From NCBI GenBank assembly GCA_025463305.1, contig JAOBWK010000019.1:1-64000 (forward strand): 64,000 nt of DNA, written 5' to 3'. The stretch comes from Ilumatobacteraceae bacterium (GTDB taxonomy: Bacteria; Actinomycetota; Acidimicrobiia; Acidimicrobiales; Ilumatobacteraceae). Made by a program: the position numbers and the translations under genes. Positions 54,002 through 62,939 of the stretch are shown one piece after another. The notes beneath the pieces are model-generated. The model saw nothing but the letters and a program-made list of their open reading frames with translations. It did no database searches and was not told the origin of the DNA. How positions within the stretch are numbered: the stretch's first letter is position 1; every line of letters begins with the position of its first letter.

Positions 54002-54490
54002 TCAGCCGGTGGCCGCCGGCGCCGTGGTCTCGGTGGCTCCACACTCGGTGTCGCCGTACGCGCGCAGCTGGTCGAGCGACGCCTGGACGGCGTCCGTGCT
54101 GAGCGCGGTGTAGGCCTCGACGCCCGCCGAGTCGGCCTGCAGCTTGGACAGGTCGTAGCTGTACTTCGCCATCAGCTGGTCGAACTGCTCGAGGAACGTG
54201 GCCGCCACGGTGACGTCGGCGACGATGCCGGTCGGCGCCTGCTGCTCCAGCGACTTGGCCTGCGCCACGAGCCGCTCCACCGCCGCCTTGGCGGTGGCCT
54301 CGTCGCCGGAGTTGACGTCCTTGTCGAGGTTGTCGTTCGAGGCCCGGAACGCGATCAGGAGGCCGCAGAACGTCTCCTTCGATCCCCCGCCCGCCGGCTT
54401 GGTGGTCGACGTCGTCGAGCTGCTGCTGCACCCGGCGACCAGTGCCGTCGTCGTCGCGAGGAGCAGCAGGCCGCGCAGGGGTCGTCGCAT
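54002..54490 (-). CDS. Putative secreted lipoprotein
   Basis: The 162-residue product has a signal peptide with a lipobox (LVAGCSSSST, Cys about 21) followed by a Ser/Thr linker and a helical domain with two Cys (TFCGLL and DTECGATE) likely to be disulfide-bonded. No family is recognised. ATG 54488-54490 gives the signal peptide its normal length. Convergent with the DUF2510 gene four bases away. Confidence 0.78.
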   Translation of the reverse strand: MRRPLRGLLLLATTTALVAGCSSSSTTSTTKPAGGGSKETFCGLLIAFRASNDNLDKDVNSGDEATAKAAVERLVAQAKSLEQQAPTGIVADVTVAATFLEQFDQLMAKYSYDLSKLQADSAGVEAYTALSTDAVQASLDQLRAYGDTECGATETTAPAATG

Positions 54491-54540
54491 GGCCCGCACG
54501 CTATCGATGCCGCGCGGCCCGTGGGCCGCGAGCCGAGCGG

Positions 54541-56361
54541 TCAGGTCGATGTCGACGACACCCATGCCGTGAACAGCTCGGCGTAACGACCGCCGGCGGC
54601 CACGAGCTCGTCGTGGTGGCCGTCCTCGATGAGCCGTCCGTGCTCGAGCACCAGCACCCGATCGGCGCGCATCGCCGTCGAGAGGCGGTGGGCGATCGAG
54701 ATCGTCGTGCGCCCCTCGGCGAGCCGCTCGAGCGCGCGCGACATCCGCACCTCGGTGAGCGCATCGACCGACGAGGTGGCCTCGTCGAGGATCAGCACGT
54801 CGGGATCGGCCACGGACGCGCGCAGCAAGGCCACCAGCTGCCGCTCGCCGGCCGAGAGCTGCGAACCGCGCTCGCCGACGGGCGTCTGCAGGCCCTCCGG
54901 CATCGTGGCCAGCCACTCATCGAGGTCCAGCGCCGTGACCGCGCGCTCGAGGTCGGGCAGCGACGTGCCCGGCAAGGCGAACCCGAGGTTCGCCGCGATC
55001 GTGTCGTCGAACAGGAACGGCTCCTGCGGCACGACCACGAGACGCTTGCGGAGCTCGTCGTTGGCGACGAACGTGAGCGGGACGCCGCCGAGGGCGATCT
55101 GGCCGACGAGCGGGTCGGCGAAGCGGGCGAGGAGCCGGCCGAGGGTGGTCTTGCCGGAGCCGGTGGACCCGACGAGGGCCACCTGCTGGCCGGCCGGGAT
55201 GATGGCCGAGACGCCGATGAGCACCGGCTCGTCGTCGCCACCGCCGGACTCCAAAACGTCGCGGCTTCGGTAGCGGAACGTGACGTCGTTGACGTGGATC
55301 GACAGCGGCCCCTCGGGCAGCGCACGCGGCGAGTCCGCCTGCAGCGGCCCGATCGGGAGGTCGAGGATGCCGAGCAGGCGGCGCAGGCCGGCGACCGCGG
55401 TCTGGGTCTGGTCGAGCACCTCCGTGAACTCGGCGATCGGCTCGAGGAACCGGTAGGTCAGGAACACGAAGCCCACCAGCGCGCCGGCGGACATGCCGCC
55501 GCCGGGTCCGCGGGCGACCCCCACACCGACGACCGCGGCGACGGTGAGCGCACTGAACACCTCGCCCGACGGGAACAGGAACGCACCGATCGTGCCGGCG
55601 CGCACGAACGCATCGGCGCGCTGCTTGGCGATCACCTTCGTCCGCTCGGCCATGATCGGTCCCGCGCCGTACGCACGGAGCGTCTCCGCGCCGGTGACCA
55701 CCTCGGTGACCGAGCCGAGCAGATCGGCGTTGCGCGCACGCGCCCGGTCGTACGCTGCGGCGAGGAAGCGCTGCACGAAGCGCAGCACCCAGACGAGCGG
55801 CAGGCCGACGACGAACGCGATCAGCGCGAGGACCCAGTCGTACGACAGCATCACGGCCGCGACGATGAGCATCAGCGCGCCGTCGAGCAGCCAGGCGAGT
55901 CCGCCCCACTGGAAGAACTCGGCGAGCGTCTCCACGTCGGAGGTGACGCGGGCGACGAGCGCGCCACGCCGTTCGTCGCTGTGGTCGGCGAGGCTCAGCC
56001 GGTGGATGTGCGCGATGACGCGCACGCGCAGGTCGTACAGCGCACCCTCGCTCCGCCGGCCGAGGCGCCGCACCGCGGCCCGCTGCGCGATCGCGCCGAG
56101 GATGACCGATCCCGCGGCGATCGCGCACAGCACCGTGACGAAGCCCATCCGCACGCCCGCGGTCGTGAAGCCGTGGTCGATGGCCTGTTGCACGGTGATC
56201 GGGATGACGACCCGTCCGGCAGCGCCCACCAGCGCGTAGGCGATGGTCCGGCCGATGCCTTGGCGGAGGCGTGGTGCCTCCTGGACCCCGCGGCTGAGGA
56301 TGCGTGCGGTGCCGAGTCGCCCACCGAGCTCTTCGTCCTCCACCCAGCCACTCCCCGACAT
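54541..56361 (-). CDS. ABC exporter half (permease-ATPase)
   Basis: The 606-residue half-transporter has six helices (about 30-320) and a C-terminal ATPase with Walker A GSTGSGKTT, Q-loop VVPQEPFLF, signature QLSAGERQ (degenerate second Gly), Walker B VLILDEATS with catalytic Glu and H-loop IAHRL. It pairs with the gene just upstream, whose stop overlaps its start by one base. Export substrate unknown. Confidence 0.9.
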   Translation of the reverse strand: MSGSGWVEDEELGGRLGTARILSRGVQEAPRLRQGIGRTIAYALVGAAGRVVIPITVQQAIDHGFTTAGVRMGFVTVLCAIAAGSVILGAIAQRAAVRRLGRRSEGALYDLRVRVIAHIHRLSLADHSDERRGALVARVTSDVETLAEFFQWGGLAWLLDGALMLIVAAVMLSYDWVLALIAFVVGLPLVWVLRFVQRFLAAAYDRARARNADLLGSVTEVVTGAETLRAYGAGPIMAERTKVIAKQRADAFVRAGTIGAFLFPSGEVFSALTVAAVVGVGVARGPGGGMSAGALVGFVFLTYRFLEPIAEFTEVLDQTQTAVAGLRRLLGILDLPIGPLQADSPRALPEGPLSIHVNDVTFRYRSRDVLESGGGDDEPVLIGVSAIIPAGQQVALVGSTGSGKTTLGRLLARFADPLVGQIALGGVPLTFVANDELRKRLVVVPQEPFLFDDTIAANLGFALPGTSLPDLERAVTALDLDEWLATMPEGLQTPVGERGSQLSAGERQLVALLRASVADPDVLILDEATSSVDALTEVRMSRALERLAEGRTTISIAHRLSTAMRADRVLVLEHGRLIEDGHHDELVAAGGRYAELFTAWVSSTST

Positions 56362-58127
56362 CAGGCACCCCCCGCCGGCGCGCCGCGATCGACCTCGAAC
56401 GCCTCCATGATCGACCGGTAGGTGTCGTTCGACTGGAGCAGCTCGGTGTGGGTTCCGACGGCCACGATGCGCGTGTCGTCGAGGAACATGACCCGGTCGG
56501 CGAGCGCGATCGTGCTCGGCCTCGACGCCACCATCAGCACGGTGGCCTGATCGAGCGCATCGCGCAGGCGGGCGACGACGCGACCCTCCGTGGCCGGATC
56601 GAGCGCGGACGTCGTGTCGTCGAGCAGCAGCAGTGCGGGCCGGCGCACGAGCGCGCGGGCCAAGGCGACGCGCTGGCGCTGGCCGCCGCTGAGGCTCACG
56701 CCACGCTCGCCGACCTCGGTGTCCAGCTGACGAGGCAGGTCCTCGACGAAGCCCCGGCCCTCGGCCGTCTCGAGCGCGGTCCAGATCTCGTCGTCGCTGA
56801 ACGGCTCGCCGAACGCGATGTTCTCGCGCAGCGACGCACCGAGCAGGAACGCCTCCTGGAGCACGATCGCCCGGTAGCCCTCGGCGGCGGCGATCGATCC
56901 GGAGCGCGGGCCGATCAGCCCGGCCGCGAGGCGCAGCAGCGTGGTCTTGCCGCTCCCCGTCGCGCCCACCAGGGCGACCGTGCTGCCCCGTTCGATCTCG
57001 AGGTCGACACCGTCGAGCACCGGGCGGTCCGGCTCGAACTCGTACGACACGTCGGCGAACGTCAGCCCGGAGCCGGCCTTCGCCGTGCCGATGGCCCTCG
57101 CCGGATCCGCCTCGAGCGGTTCGTCGAGCACCTCGCGCACCCGGTTCCAGCCGGCCAGCGAATGCGGCAGCGACGACAGCGCGAAGCCGATCAGCCGGAG
57201 GGGGAACACCAGGAGCGTGAACATGTAGATCATGCTCGTCAGGTCACCGATGCTGATCGCTCCGGCGCGGATGCGGTAGGCGCCGAAGAGCACCAGACCG
57301 ACGTTGGCGACGTTGGGGATCGAGTCGAGCAGGGCGTCGAAGGTGCCCTTCATCAGCACCGCCGACGTGCGCGCGTCGCGCAGGCGTCCGGCGATGAGCG
57401 ACAGCCGCTCGGTCTCGCGGCCCTCGGCACCGAACGCCTTGACCACCTGCACGCCCTCGAAGCTCTCGTGCACGGCCGCGGACAGGTCGCCGAGGTGCCC
57501 CTGGGCCTCGGAGTAGTGGCGGTCGACGCGGTGCTGGTAGGTGATGTTGATCCCGATCAGGATCGGGAACACGGCCACCGAGAACAGGCCGAGCGGCAGG
57601 TCGATCACGAGCAGCCACGCGGACGAGACGAACACCAGCAGCACCACACCGGTGGCGAACGGCAGCGGCGACAGCACGTCGACCGCGGCATCGACGTCGA
57701 CACCACCTCGCGCGGCGAGATCGCCGCTCGGACGGTGCTGGTGCCAGGTGACGGGCTGAGCCACGAGCTGGTCGACGACTTGACCGTTGAGCGTCTCGGC
57801 GATGCGCCAGTGTGCCCGGCCGGCCCACGTGCGGCGGATGACCACCCCGACCGCACGCACGAGCCCGACGGCGATGACGAAGGCGAGGCCGGCGAGCACC
57901 GTGCCGACCGCGACGTGCCCCTGGCGCAGCGCCGGGTCGATCACGTGGTCGACGATCCAGCGCAGCACGATGGCCGACGCGACGGTGCACAGTGCGAACA
58001 GCGCCGATCCACCGACGGCGATGGCGAACGGCGCGGGATGCAGCCGAACCAGGCCGCGGATGAGGCTGACGGCGTCGTGCCACCGGTCGCGGCGCGGCCG
58101 CGACGAAGTTGGATTCGCCCCGGCCAT
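56361..58127 (-). CDS. ABC exporter half (permease-ATPase) with non-canonical Walker B
   Basis: The 588-residue half-transporter has six helices, then Walker A GATGSGKTT, Q-loop IVLQEAFLL, signature SLSGGQRQ and Walker B ALLLLDDTTSALD, where the catalytic Glu is replaced by Asp. The H-loop is replaced by a Ser (VASRPS). Such a degenerate site with an intact signature is usual in the partner half of heterodimeric exporters. First gene of the pair. Confidence 0.9.
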   Translation of the reverse strand: MAGANPTSSRPRRDRWHDAVSLIRGLVRLHPAPFAIAVGGSALFALCTVASAIVLRWIVDHVIDPALRQGHVAVGTVLAGLAFVIAVGLVRAVGVVIRRTWAGRAHWRIAETLNGQVVDQLVAQPVTWHQHRPSGDLAARGGVDVDAAVDVLSPLPFATGVVLLVFVSSAWLLVIDLPLGLFSVAVFPILIGINITYQHRVDRHYSEAQGHLGDLSAAVHESFEGVQVVKAFGAEGRETERLSLIAGRLRDARTSAVLMKGTFDALLDSIPNVANVGLVLFGAYRIRAGAISIGDLTSMIYMFTLLVFPLRLIGFALSSLPHSLAGWNRVREVLDEPLEADPARAIGTAKAGSGLTFADVSYEFEPDRPVLDGVDLEIERGSTVALVGATGSGKTTLLRLAAGLIGPRSGSIAAAEGYRAIVLQEAFLLGASLRENIAFGEPFSDDEIWTALETAEGRGFVEDLPRQLDTEVGERGVSLSGGQRQRVALARALVRRPALLLLDDTTSALDPATEGRVVARLRDALDQATVLMVASRPSTIALADRVMFLDDTRIVAVGTHTELLQSNDTYRSIMEAFEVDRGAPAGGA

Positions 58128-58173
58128 GGCGTCAGTTCTACCAAGATCGGTGCCAAGGCGTAGCCTGGCCGAC

Positions 58174-58686
58174 GTGAATGCTGCTCCTTCGTTCGCGCTC
58201 CTCGTCGTGCGCGTGTTCTTCGGTTTGTCGCTCGCGGCACACGGTTACAACAAGTTCTTCGGTGGCGGCAAGCTCACGGGGACGGCCGGCTGGTTCGGCA
58301 GCATCGGGATGAAGTGGCCGAAGTGGCAGGCCCGGATGGCCGCCACCACCGAGGTCGGCGCCGGCGTGCTGCTGGCCCTCGGACTCGCCACCCCGTTCGC
58401 CGCCGCCGGCTTCATCGGCGTGATGATCGTGGCCATCGTGGTGGCCCATCGCAAGAACGGGTTCTTCGTGTTCAAGCCCGGCCAGGGCTGGGAGTACTGC
58501 GCATCCATCGCCGTGCTGGCCTTCGCCATCGGCACCATCGGCGCCGGCAAGTACTCGATCGATCACGCCATCCACAAGGACGTCTCCGGCTGGACCGGTG
58601 CCATCATCACAGCCGCCCTGGGCATCGGCGGCGCCGCAGCCCAGCTCGCCATCAGCTACCGCCCGCCGAAGCCGGCCACTGCATGA
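58174..58686 (+). CDS. DoxX family membrane protein
   Basis: The 170-residue product has four helices and the DoxX start LLVVRVFFGLSLAAHGYNKFFGGG (about 8-31), with AATTEVGAGVLLALGLATPFAAA after. DoxX-like proteins are small quinol/thiosulfate-associated or unknown membrane proteins. GTG 58174 is the start. It overlaps the next gene by 4 bases (ATGA). Confidence 0.86.
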   Translation: MNAAPSFALLVVRVFFGLSLAAHGYNKFFGGGKLTGTAGWFGSIGMKWPKWQARMAATTEVGAGVLLALGLATPFAAAGFIGVMIVAIVVAHRKNGFFVFKPGQGWEYCASIAVLAFAIGTIGAGKYSIDHAIHKDVSGWTGAIITAALGIGGAAAQLAISYRPPKPATA

Positions 58687-59249
58687 CCGCCACGCTGGAG
58701 CGCACGAGCACGCCGAGCGGCAAGCCCAAGCGGGCGCCGTTCACCCGCAACCAGAAGATCGCCCGCGGTGCCATCCTCATCGCCATCGCGTTCATCGCGG
58801 TGATGTGGGTCTACGCCTTCGGCTTCGCCTCCGACACGGCGGTCGCCAAGCTGCAGGACACCGCCTGGACCAAGCGCGCCGAGCAGATCTGCAAGCAGCG
58901 CAACGATCTCATCGACCTCAACGCGAAGTCGTACCGCGACGCCGGCGATTTCACGCCGCAGGCGCTCGGGCGCTCCGTGGCGAAGGCCACCGACCTCGTC
59001 GAGGCCGCACAGTCCGAGATCCTGTCGGTCTCGCCGCCTACCGCGCTCGATCAGAAGCTGGTGGGCAAGTGGGCCGACCTCTACCGCACCTACATCGCCG
59101 ATCGCCGGGCCACCGAGGTCAAGCTGGCCAAGGGCGAGAAGTCCGAGCTCAACGAGACCGAGCTGTACGGCTCGCCCATCTCGGACTCGATCGCCGACTT
59201 CACCAACCCGAACAACATGACCGACTGCGCGGTCCCGTCCGGCAACTGA
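58683..59249 (+). CDS. Membrane-anchored hypothetical protein
   Basis: The 188-residue product has a basic N-terminus, one helix (about 29-49, AILIAIAFIAVMWVYAFGF) and an outer domain of helices with Cys in QICKQRN and a C-terminal TDCAVPSGN. No family is recognised. It is coupled to the DoxX gene. Confidence 0.78.
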   Translation: MTATLERTSTPSGKPKRAPFTRNQKIARGAILIAIAFIAVMWVYAFGFASDTAVAKLQDTAWTKRAEQICKQRNDLIDLNAKSYRDAGDFTPQALGRSVAKATDLVEAAQSEILSVSPPTALDQKLVGKWADLYRTYIADRRATEVKLAKGEKSELNETELYGSPISDSIADFTNPNNMTDCAVPSGN

Positions 59250-59258
59250 CGCGCGGGG

Positions 59259-59939
59259 TCAGCTGACCCGGTGCCAGCCGTCTTCGGCGCTCCAGCGGCG
59301 GATCACGCGGGCAGGGCTGCCGACCGCCACCGAGTAGTCCGGGAGATCGCCTGACACCACGGAATTGGCGCCCACAACGACGTGCTTGCCGATCCGTGAA
59401 CCAGGCAGCACGACGCTGCCGTAACCGAGCCACGATCCGTCACCGATGATCACCGAGCGCTCGGGCATCGACTGCTTCGAGATCGGGATCGTGACATCGC
59501 GGTAGTCGTGGTTCTGATCGGTGATGTACACGTTGTGACCGGTCCACACGTCGTTGCCGATCACGATCTCGAAGTGGCCGACGATCCCGCTGCCCTTGCC
59601 GATCAGGCAGCGATCACCGATGGACACCACGGGATCGCTGATGCACTGCTGCCCCGGCACCATCCCGGCCGACAACGTGCAGCCCGGGCCGATCATCGTG
59701 CCCGAACCGATGTGGATGTAGTGCTCGTTGAAGATCGTGTTGGCGGGGAAGCAGATCACGCTGTTGTCACCGAAGCGGCCGAACGAACGCCCTCGCCGGC
59801 TCTTCGGGCCGATGGCCGCGCATTCGACGGCGGTGGCCCAGGCCCGGTGCACGACCTCGCCGGTGGCCCGCTTCACCGCGCTGCGCACGGCGTTGACGAT
59901 GGTCGAGTCCGGCTTCGGGCGCTCCAGCACGGCGGGCAC
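59259..59939 (-). CDS. Hexapeptide-repeat (left-handed beta-helix) acyltransferase
   Basis: The 226-residue product shows repeating hexapeptide turns (IHIGSGTMIGPGCTLSAG, VVSIGDRCLIGKGSGIVG, SVIIGDGSWLGYGSVVLPGSRIGKHVVVGANSVV) of an O-acetyltransferase-type helix with a catalytic-loop His in TGHNVYITDQNHDY. It probably acetylates a sugar or similar hydroxyl acceptor. ATG 59937-59939 start. Confidence 0.87.
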   Translation of the reverse strand: MPAVLERPKPDSTIVNAVRSAVKRATGEVVHRAWATAVECAAIGPKSRRGRSFGRFGDNSVICFPANTIFNEHYIHIGSGTMIGPGCTLSAGMVPGQQCISDPVVSIGDRCLIGKGSGIVGHFEIVIGNDVWTGHNVYITDQNHDYRDVTIPISKQSMPERSVIIGDGSWLGYGSVVLPGSRIGKHVVVGANSVVSGDLPDYSVAVGSPARVIRRWSAEDGWHRVS

Positions 59940-59981
59940 GCTACCGGTCCGGTGGCGGCCGAGCGATTACGTTCGCCTCGC

Positions 59982-61049
59982 ATGCCGACTCCCCTGCGTC
60001 CCGTCGTCGATCCGAACGGATCGCTGACCGACGTCGCCGGCGTCGCCGTCGGCCACCACCATCGGATCGCTCGCGGCTGGCGCACCGGCACCACCGCGGT
60101 CATCGTCGCGGCGGGAGCCACGGCAGGCGTCGACGTGCGCGGCGGAGGGCCGGGGACGCGCGAGACCGACCTGCTCCGCCCCGAGAACCTGATCCAGCAG
60201 GTGCACGGCATCTGCCTCACGGGCGGCAGCGCCTACGGCCTCGCTGCGGCCAGTGGCGTGATGGCAGAGCTCGAGCGACGCGGCATCGGCTACCCGGTCG
60301 GGACGACAGCCGGAGCGATCGTGCCCATCGTGCCGGCAGCGGTCATCTTCGACCTCGGTCGCGGCGGCCACTTCGCCAACCGTCCCGATCACGACTTCGG
60401 CGCGCGTGCAGCGCGTGCCGCACGGACCCGACCGGAGGCCAACGGCTCGGTCGGCGCCGGTGCGGGTGCGGTGGCCGGCGGGCTGCAGGGCGGCGTCGGT
60501 TCGGCCAGCGTGCGGTTGGCGTCCGGCATCGTCGTGGCCGCGCTGGCCGTCGTGAACGCCGCCGGATCGCTGATCGATCCTGCGTCGGCGCTGCCATGGG
60601 AGTCCGGCGCGCATCACCTGCGCCGCCCGGCCAGCGCGGATGCCGCGCTGCTGCGCGAAGCGACGGCGCCTCCGATGCCGGCGACGGCCACGACGGGCAC
60701 GACCCTGAACACGACGATCGGGGTCGTTGCCACCACCGCCCGACTGTCGAAGGCGGAGTGCACCAAGGTCGCGTCCGTCAGCCACGACGGCATGGCGCGG
60801 GCGATCCGACCGGTCCACTCGATGTTCGACGGCGACACCGTGTTCGCGCTCGCCACCGGCATCGACGAGCTCCCCGACGCAGCGTCGACCGGCTTCCGCA
60901 CCGACGGCACCCGGCCCGCGGTGCTGAACACCATCCTCGACGCTGCGGCACTGTGCTTCGCCGCGGCGTGCACGCAGGCGATCATCGCTGCGACCTCGAT
61001 CGGCGGGCCCCTCGCCTACCGCGACCTCTGCCCGTCCGCCTACCCCTGA
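59982..61049 (+). CDS. P1 family (DmpA-like) aminopeptidase/amidase
   Basis: The 355-residue product fits the Ntn-type DmpA/P1 family: GVAVGHHHR, DVRGGGPGTRETDLL, LTGGSAYGLAAASGVM and the self-cleavage and nucleophile region LNTTIGVVAT. Members release N-terminal residues or cleave amides and are processed at the nucleophile. Probably cytosolic. ATG 59982. Confidence 0.88.
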   Translation: MPTPLRPVVDPNGSLTDVAGVAVGHHHRIARGWRTGTTAVIVAAGATAGVDVRGGGPGTRETDLLRPENLIQQVHGICLTGGSAYGLAAASGVMAELERRGIGYPVGTTAGAIVPIVPAAVIFDLGRGGHFANRPDHDFGARAARAARTRPEANGSVGAGAGAVAGGLQGGVGSASVRLASGIVVAALAVVNAAGSLIDPASALPWESGAHHLRRPASADAALLREATAPPMPATATTGTTLNTTIGVVATTARLSKAECTKVASVSHDGMARAIRPVHSMFDGDTVFALATGIDELPDAASTGFRTDGTRPAVLNTILDAAALCFAAACTQAIIAATSIGGPLAYRDLCPSAYP

Positions 61050-61191
61050 TCCAGCAGCACTTGCGTCGGGGCGTGACTCCTGCTACACCATGCCACCCCG
61101 TTGTTGCGGGGACTCCCCCAGTAGCTAGGTTGACGCCTGTTCAGGGGTCTGAGCGTTCTGGGGACGCACTCAACCGGCGAAGGAGGCAGCA
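61050..61191. promoter_or_regulatory. Leader region of panB
   Basis: This gap carries a small hairpin (CCCCG 61096-61100 / CGGGG 61107-61111) that may end the upstream gene, TTGACG near 61130-61135 and a ribosome binding site AAGGAGG just before the panB ATG. A complete -10 for TTGACG is not clear. Confidence 0.35.
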
Positions 61192-62031
61192 ATGCCATCG
61201 ACATCCACACCACAGCCGAACGAGCGCACCAAGGTCACCCAACCAGAGGTGGCGCGGTTGTACGCCAGCGGCACGAAGATCACGATGATCACCGCCTACG
61301 ACGCGACGTTCGCACGCCTCGTCGACCTCGGCGGCATCGACATGATCCTGGTCGGCGATTCCGTCGGCATGGTCATGCAGGGCGAGGCCAACACCATCCC
61401 CGTCACGCTCGAGGAGATGGCGTACCACGTGCGCCTCGTCGCCCGCGCGAGGCCGAAGGCGATGGTCGTCGGCGATCTCCCGTTCGGCTCGTACCAGGTC
61501 AGCCCGCAGCAGGCGGTCGAGAGCTCGATCATCCTGATGAAGGCCGGCGCGGAGTGCGTCAAGCTCGAGGGCGGCGTGTCGATGTCCGACACCATCGCGG
61601 CCATCACCCGGGTCGACATCCCGGTGATCGGCCACATCGGCCTCACCCCGCAGAGCATCCACCGCATGGGCGGCCACCGGGTGCAGGGCAAGCGCAGCGG
61701 GTTCGAGGCCGGCGGCCGCGAACGGCTGCTCGAGGACGCCCACGCCGTCGAGCAGGCGGGCGCGTTCGCGGTGGTGCTCGAGGGCATCCCGCGCGATCTC
61801 GCCGCCGAGATCCGCAACAAGCTGAGCATCCCCACCATCGGCATCGGGGCCGGCCCCGACTGCGACGGCCAGGTCCTCGTGCTGCACGACGTGCTCGGGC
61901 TGAGCGACCACACCTACAAGTTCGCGAAGTCGTTCGCCGCGCTCGGCGCCGAGGCCGTCGCCGCTGCGTCCGCCTACGCGGCCGATGTGCGGTCGGGCAT
62001 CTGGCCCGACGACCAGCACAGCTTCCACTAG
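61192..62031 (+). CDS. panB: 3-methyl-2-oxobutanoate hydroxymethyltransferase
   Basis: PanB makes ketopantoate from 2-oxoisovalerate and 5,10-methylene-THF for coenzyme A. The 279-residue product has MITAYDATFARLVDLGGIDMILVGDSVGMVMQG (about 29-60), KLEGGVSM and HIGLTPQSIHRMGGHRVQGK. It is followed by panC 15 bases later. AAGGAGG precedes the ATG 61192. Confidence 0.95.
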   Translation: MPSTSTPQPNERTKVTQPEVARLYASGTKITMITAYDATFARLVDLGGIDMILVGDSVGMVMQGEANTIPVTLEEMAYHVRLVARARPKAMVVGDLPFGSYQVSPQQAVESSIILMKAGAECVKLEGGVSMSDTIAAITRVDIPVIGHIGLTPQSIHRMGGHRVQGKRSGFEAGGRERLLEDAHAVEQAGAFAVVLEGIPRDLAAEIRNKLSIPTIGIGAGPDCDGQVLVLHDVLGLSDHTYKFAKSFAALGAEAVAAASAYAADVRSGIWPDDQHSFH

Positions 62032-62046
62032 GCGACACCGACCACC

Positions 62047-62901
62047 GTGCTGATCCTGGACACCCCCGCGTCGATGCGCGCCTGGTCCGAGGATCAGCGC
62101 CGTCGCGGTGCCACGATCGGTCTCGTGCCCACGATGGGTGCGCTGCACGACGGCCACCTCGCCCTCGTCGACGCGGCGCGAGCACGGTGCGATGTGGTGG
62201 TGGTCAGCATCTTCGTCAACCCGCTGCAGTTCAACCGGCCCGACGACTTCGAGCTGTACCCGCGGCCGCTCGACGACGACCTCCGGCAGTGCGAGCGTCG
62301 TGGCGTGACGGCGATGTACGCGCCGTCGCAGGAGTCGATGTACCCGGCCGGGTTCGAGACGTTCGTCGAGCCGGGTTCGCTGGCCGAGCCGCTCGAAGGC
62401 GTCGGCCGGCCCGGCCACTTCCGCGGCGTCACCACCGTCGTCGCCAAGCTGTTCAACGCCGTCGCCCCGTCGGTCGCCGTGTTCGGTCGGAAGGACTTCC
62501 AGCAGCTCGCGCTCATCGAGCGGATGGTCGCCGACCTCGACATGCCGATCGAGATCATCGGCGTCGAGACGGTGCGCGAGCCCGACGGTCTGGCGATGTC
62601 GAGCCGCAACCGCCGGCTCACCGACGAGCAACGCCGCGGCGCGGTCGTCGTGCCACGAGCGCTCGATGCCGTCGTCGCCGCAGCGGCTGCTGTCCCCCGC
62701 CCCGATCCCGAGGCGCTGCGTGCAGTGGGCGTCGATCTCGTCTCGGCGGAGCCGCTCGCCCGCCTGGAGTACCTCGAACTGGTCGATCCGGTGACCCTGC
62801 GCGAGCCAGCCGCTCCCGGCGGTCCACTGCTGGCGGTCACGGCCGTGTGGTTCGACGGCGTCCGGCTGATCGACAACCGCGCGATCCCCCCGTCGGCCTG
62901 A
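62047..62901 (+). CDS. panC: Pantothenate synthetase
   Basis: PanC joins pantoate and beta-alanine using ATP. The 284-residue product has VPTMGALHDGHLALV (HIGH-like, about 27-41), FVNPLQFNRPDD and GRKDFQQLALIE, then LAMSSRNRRLT. GTG 62047 start, 15 bases after panB. No panD is in the window. Confidence 0.94.
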   Translation: MLILDTPASMRAWSEDQRRRGATIGLVPTMGALHDGHLALVDAARARCDVVVVSIFVNPLQFNRPDDFELYPRPLDDDLRQCERRGVTAMYAPSQESMYPAGFETFVEPGSLAEPLEGVGRPGHFRGVTTVVAKLFNAVAPSVAVFGRKDFQQLALIERMVADLDMPIEIIGVETVREPDGLAMSSRNRRLTDEQRRGAVVVPRALDAVVAAAAAVPRPDPEALRAVGVDLVSAEPLARLEYLELVDPVTLREPAAPGGPLLAVTAVWFDGVRLIDNRAIPPSA

Positions 62902-62939
62902 TCCCGGCGACCGTTCCGGGCGACCTCTAGTCTCGGCGG

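Noticed and set aside
54442..58163. Long plus-strand ORFs over the ABC exporter genes
   Set aside because: His/Arg/Asp-rich antisense shadows; the minus-strand frames hold all ABC motifs.
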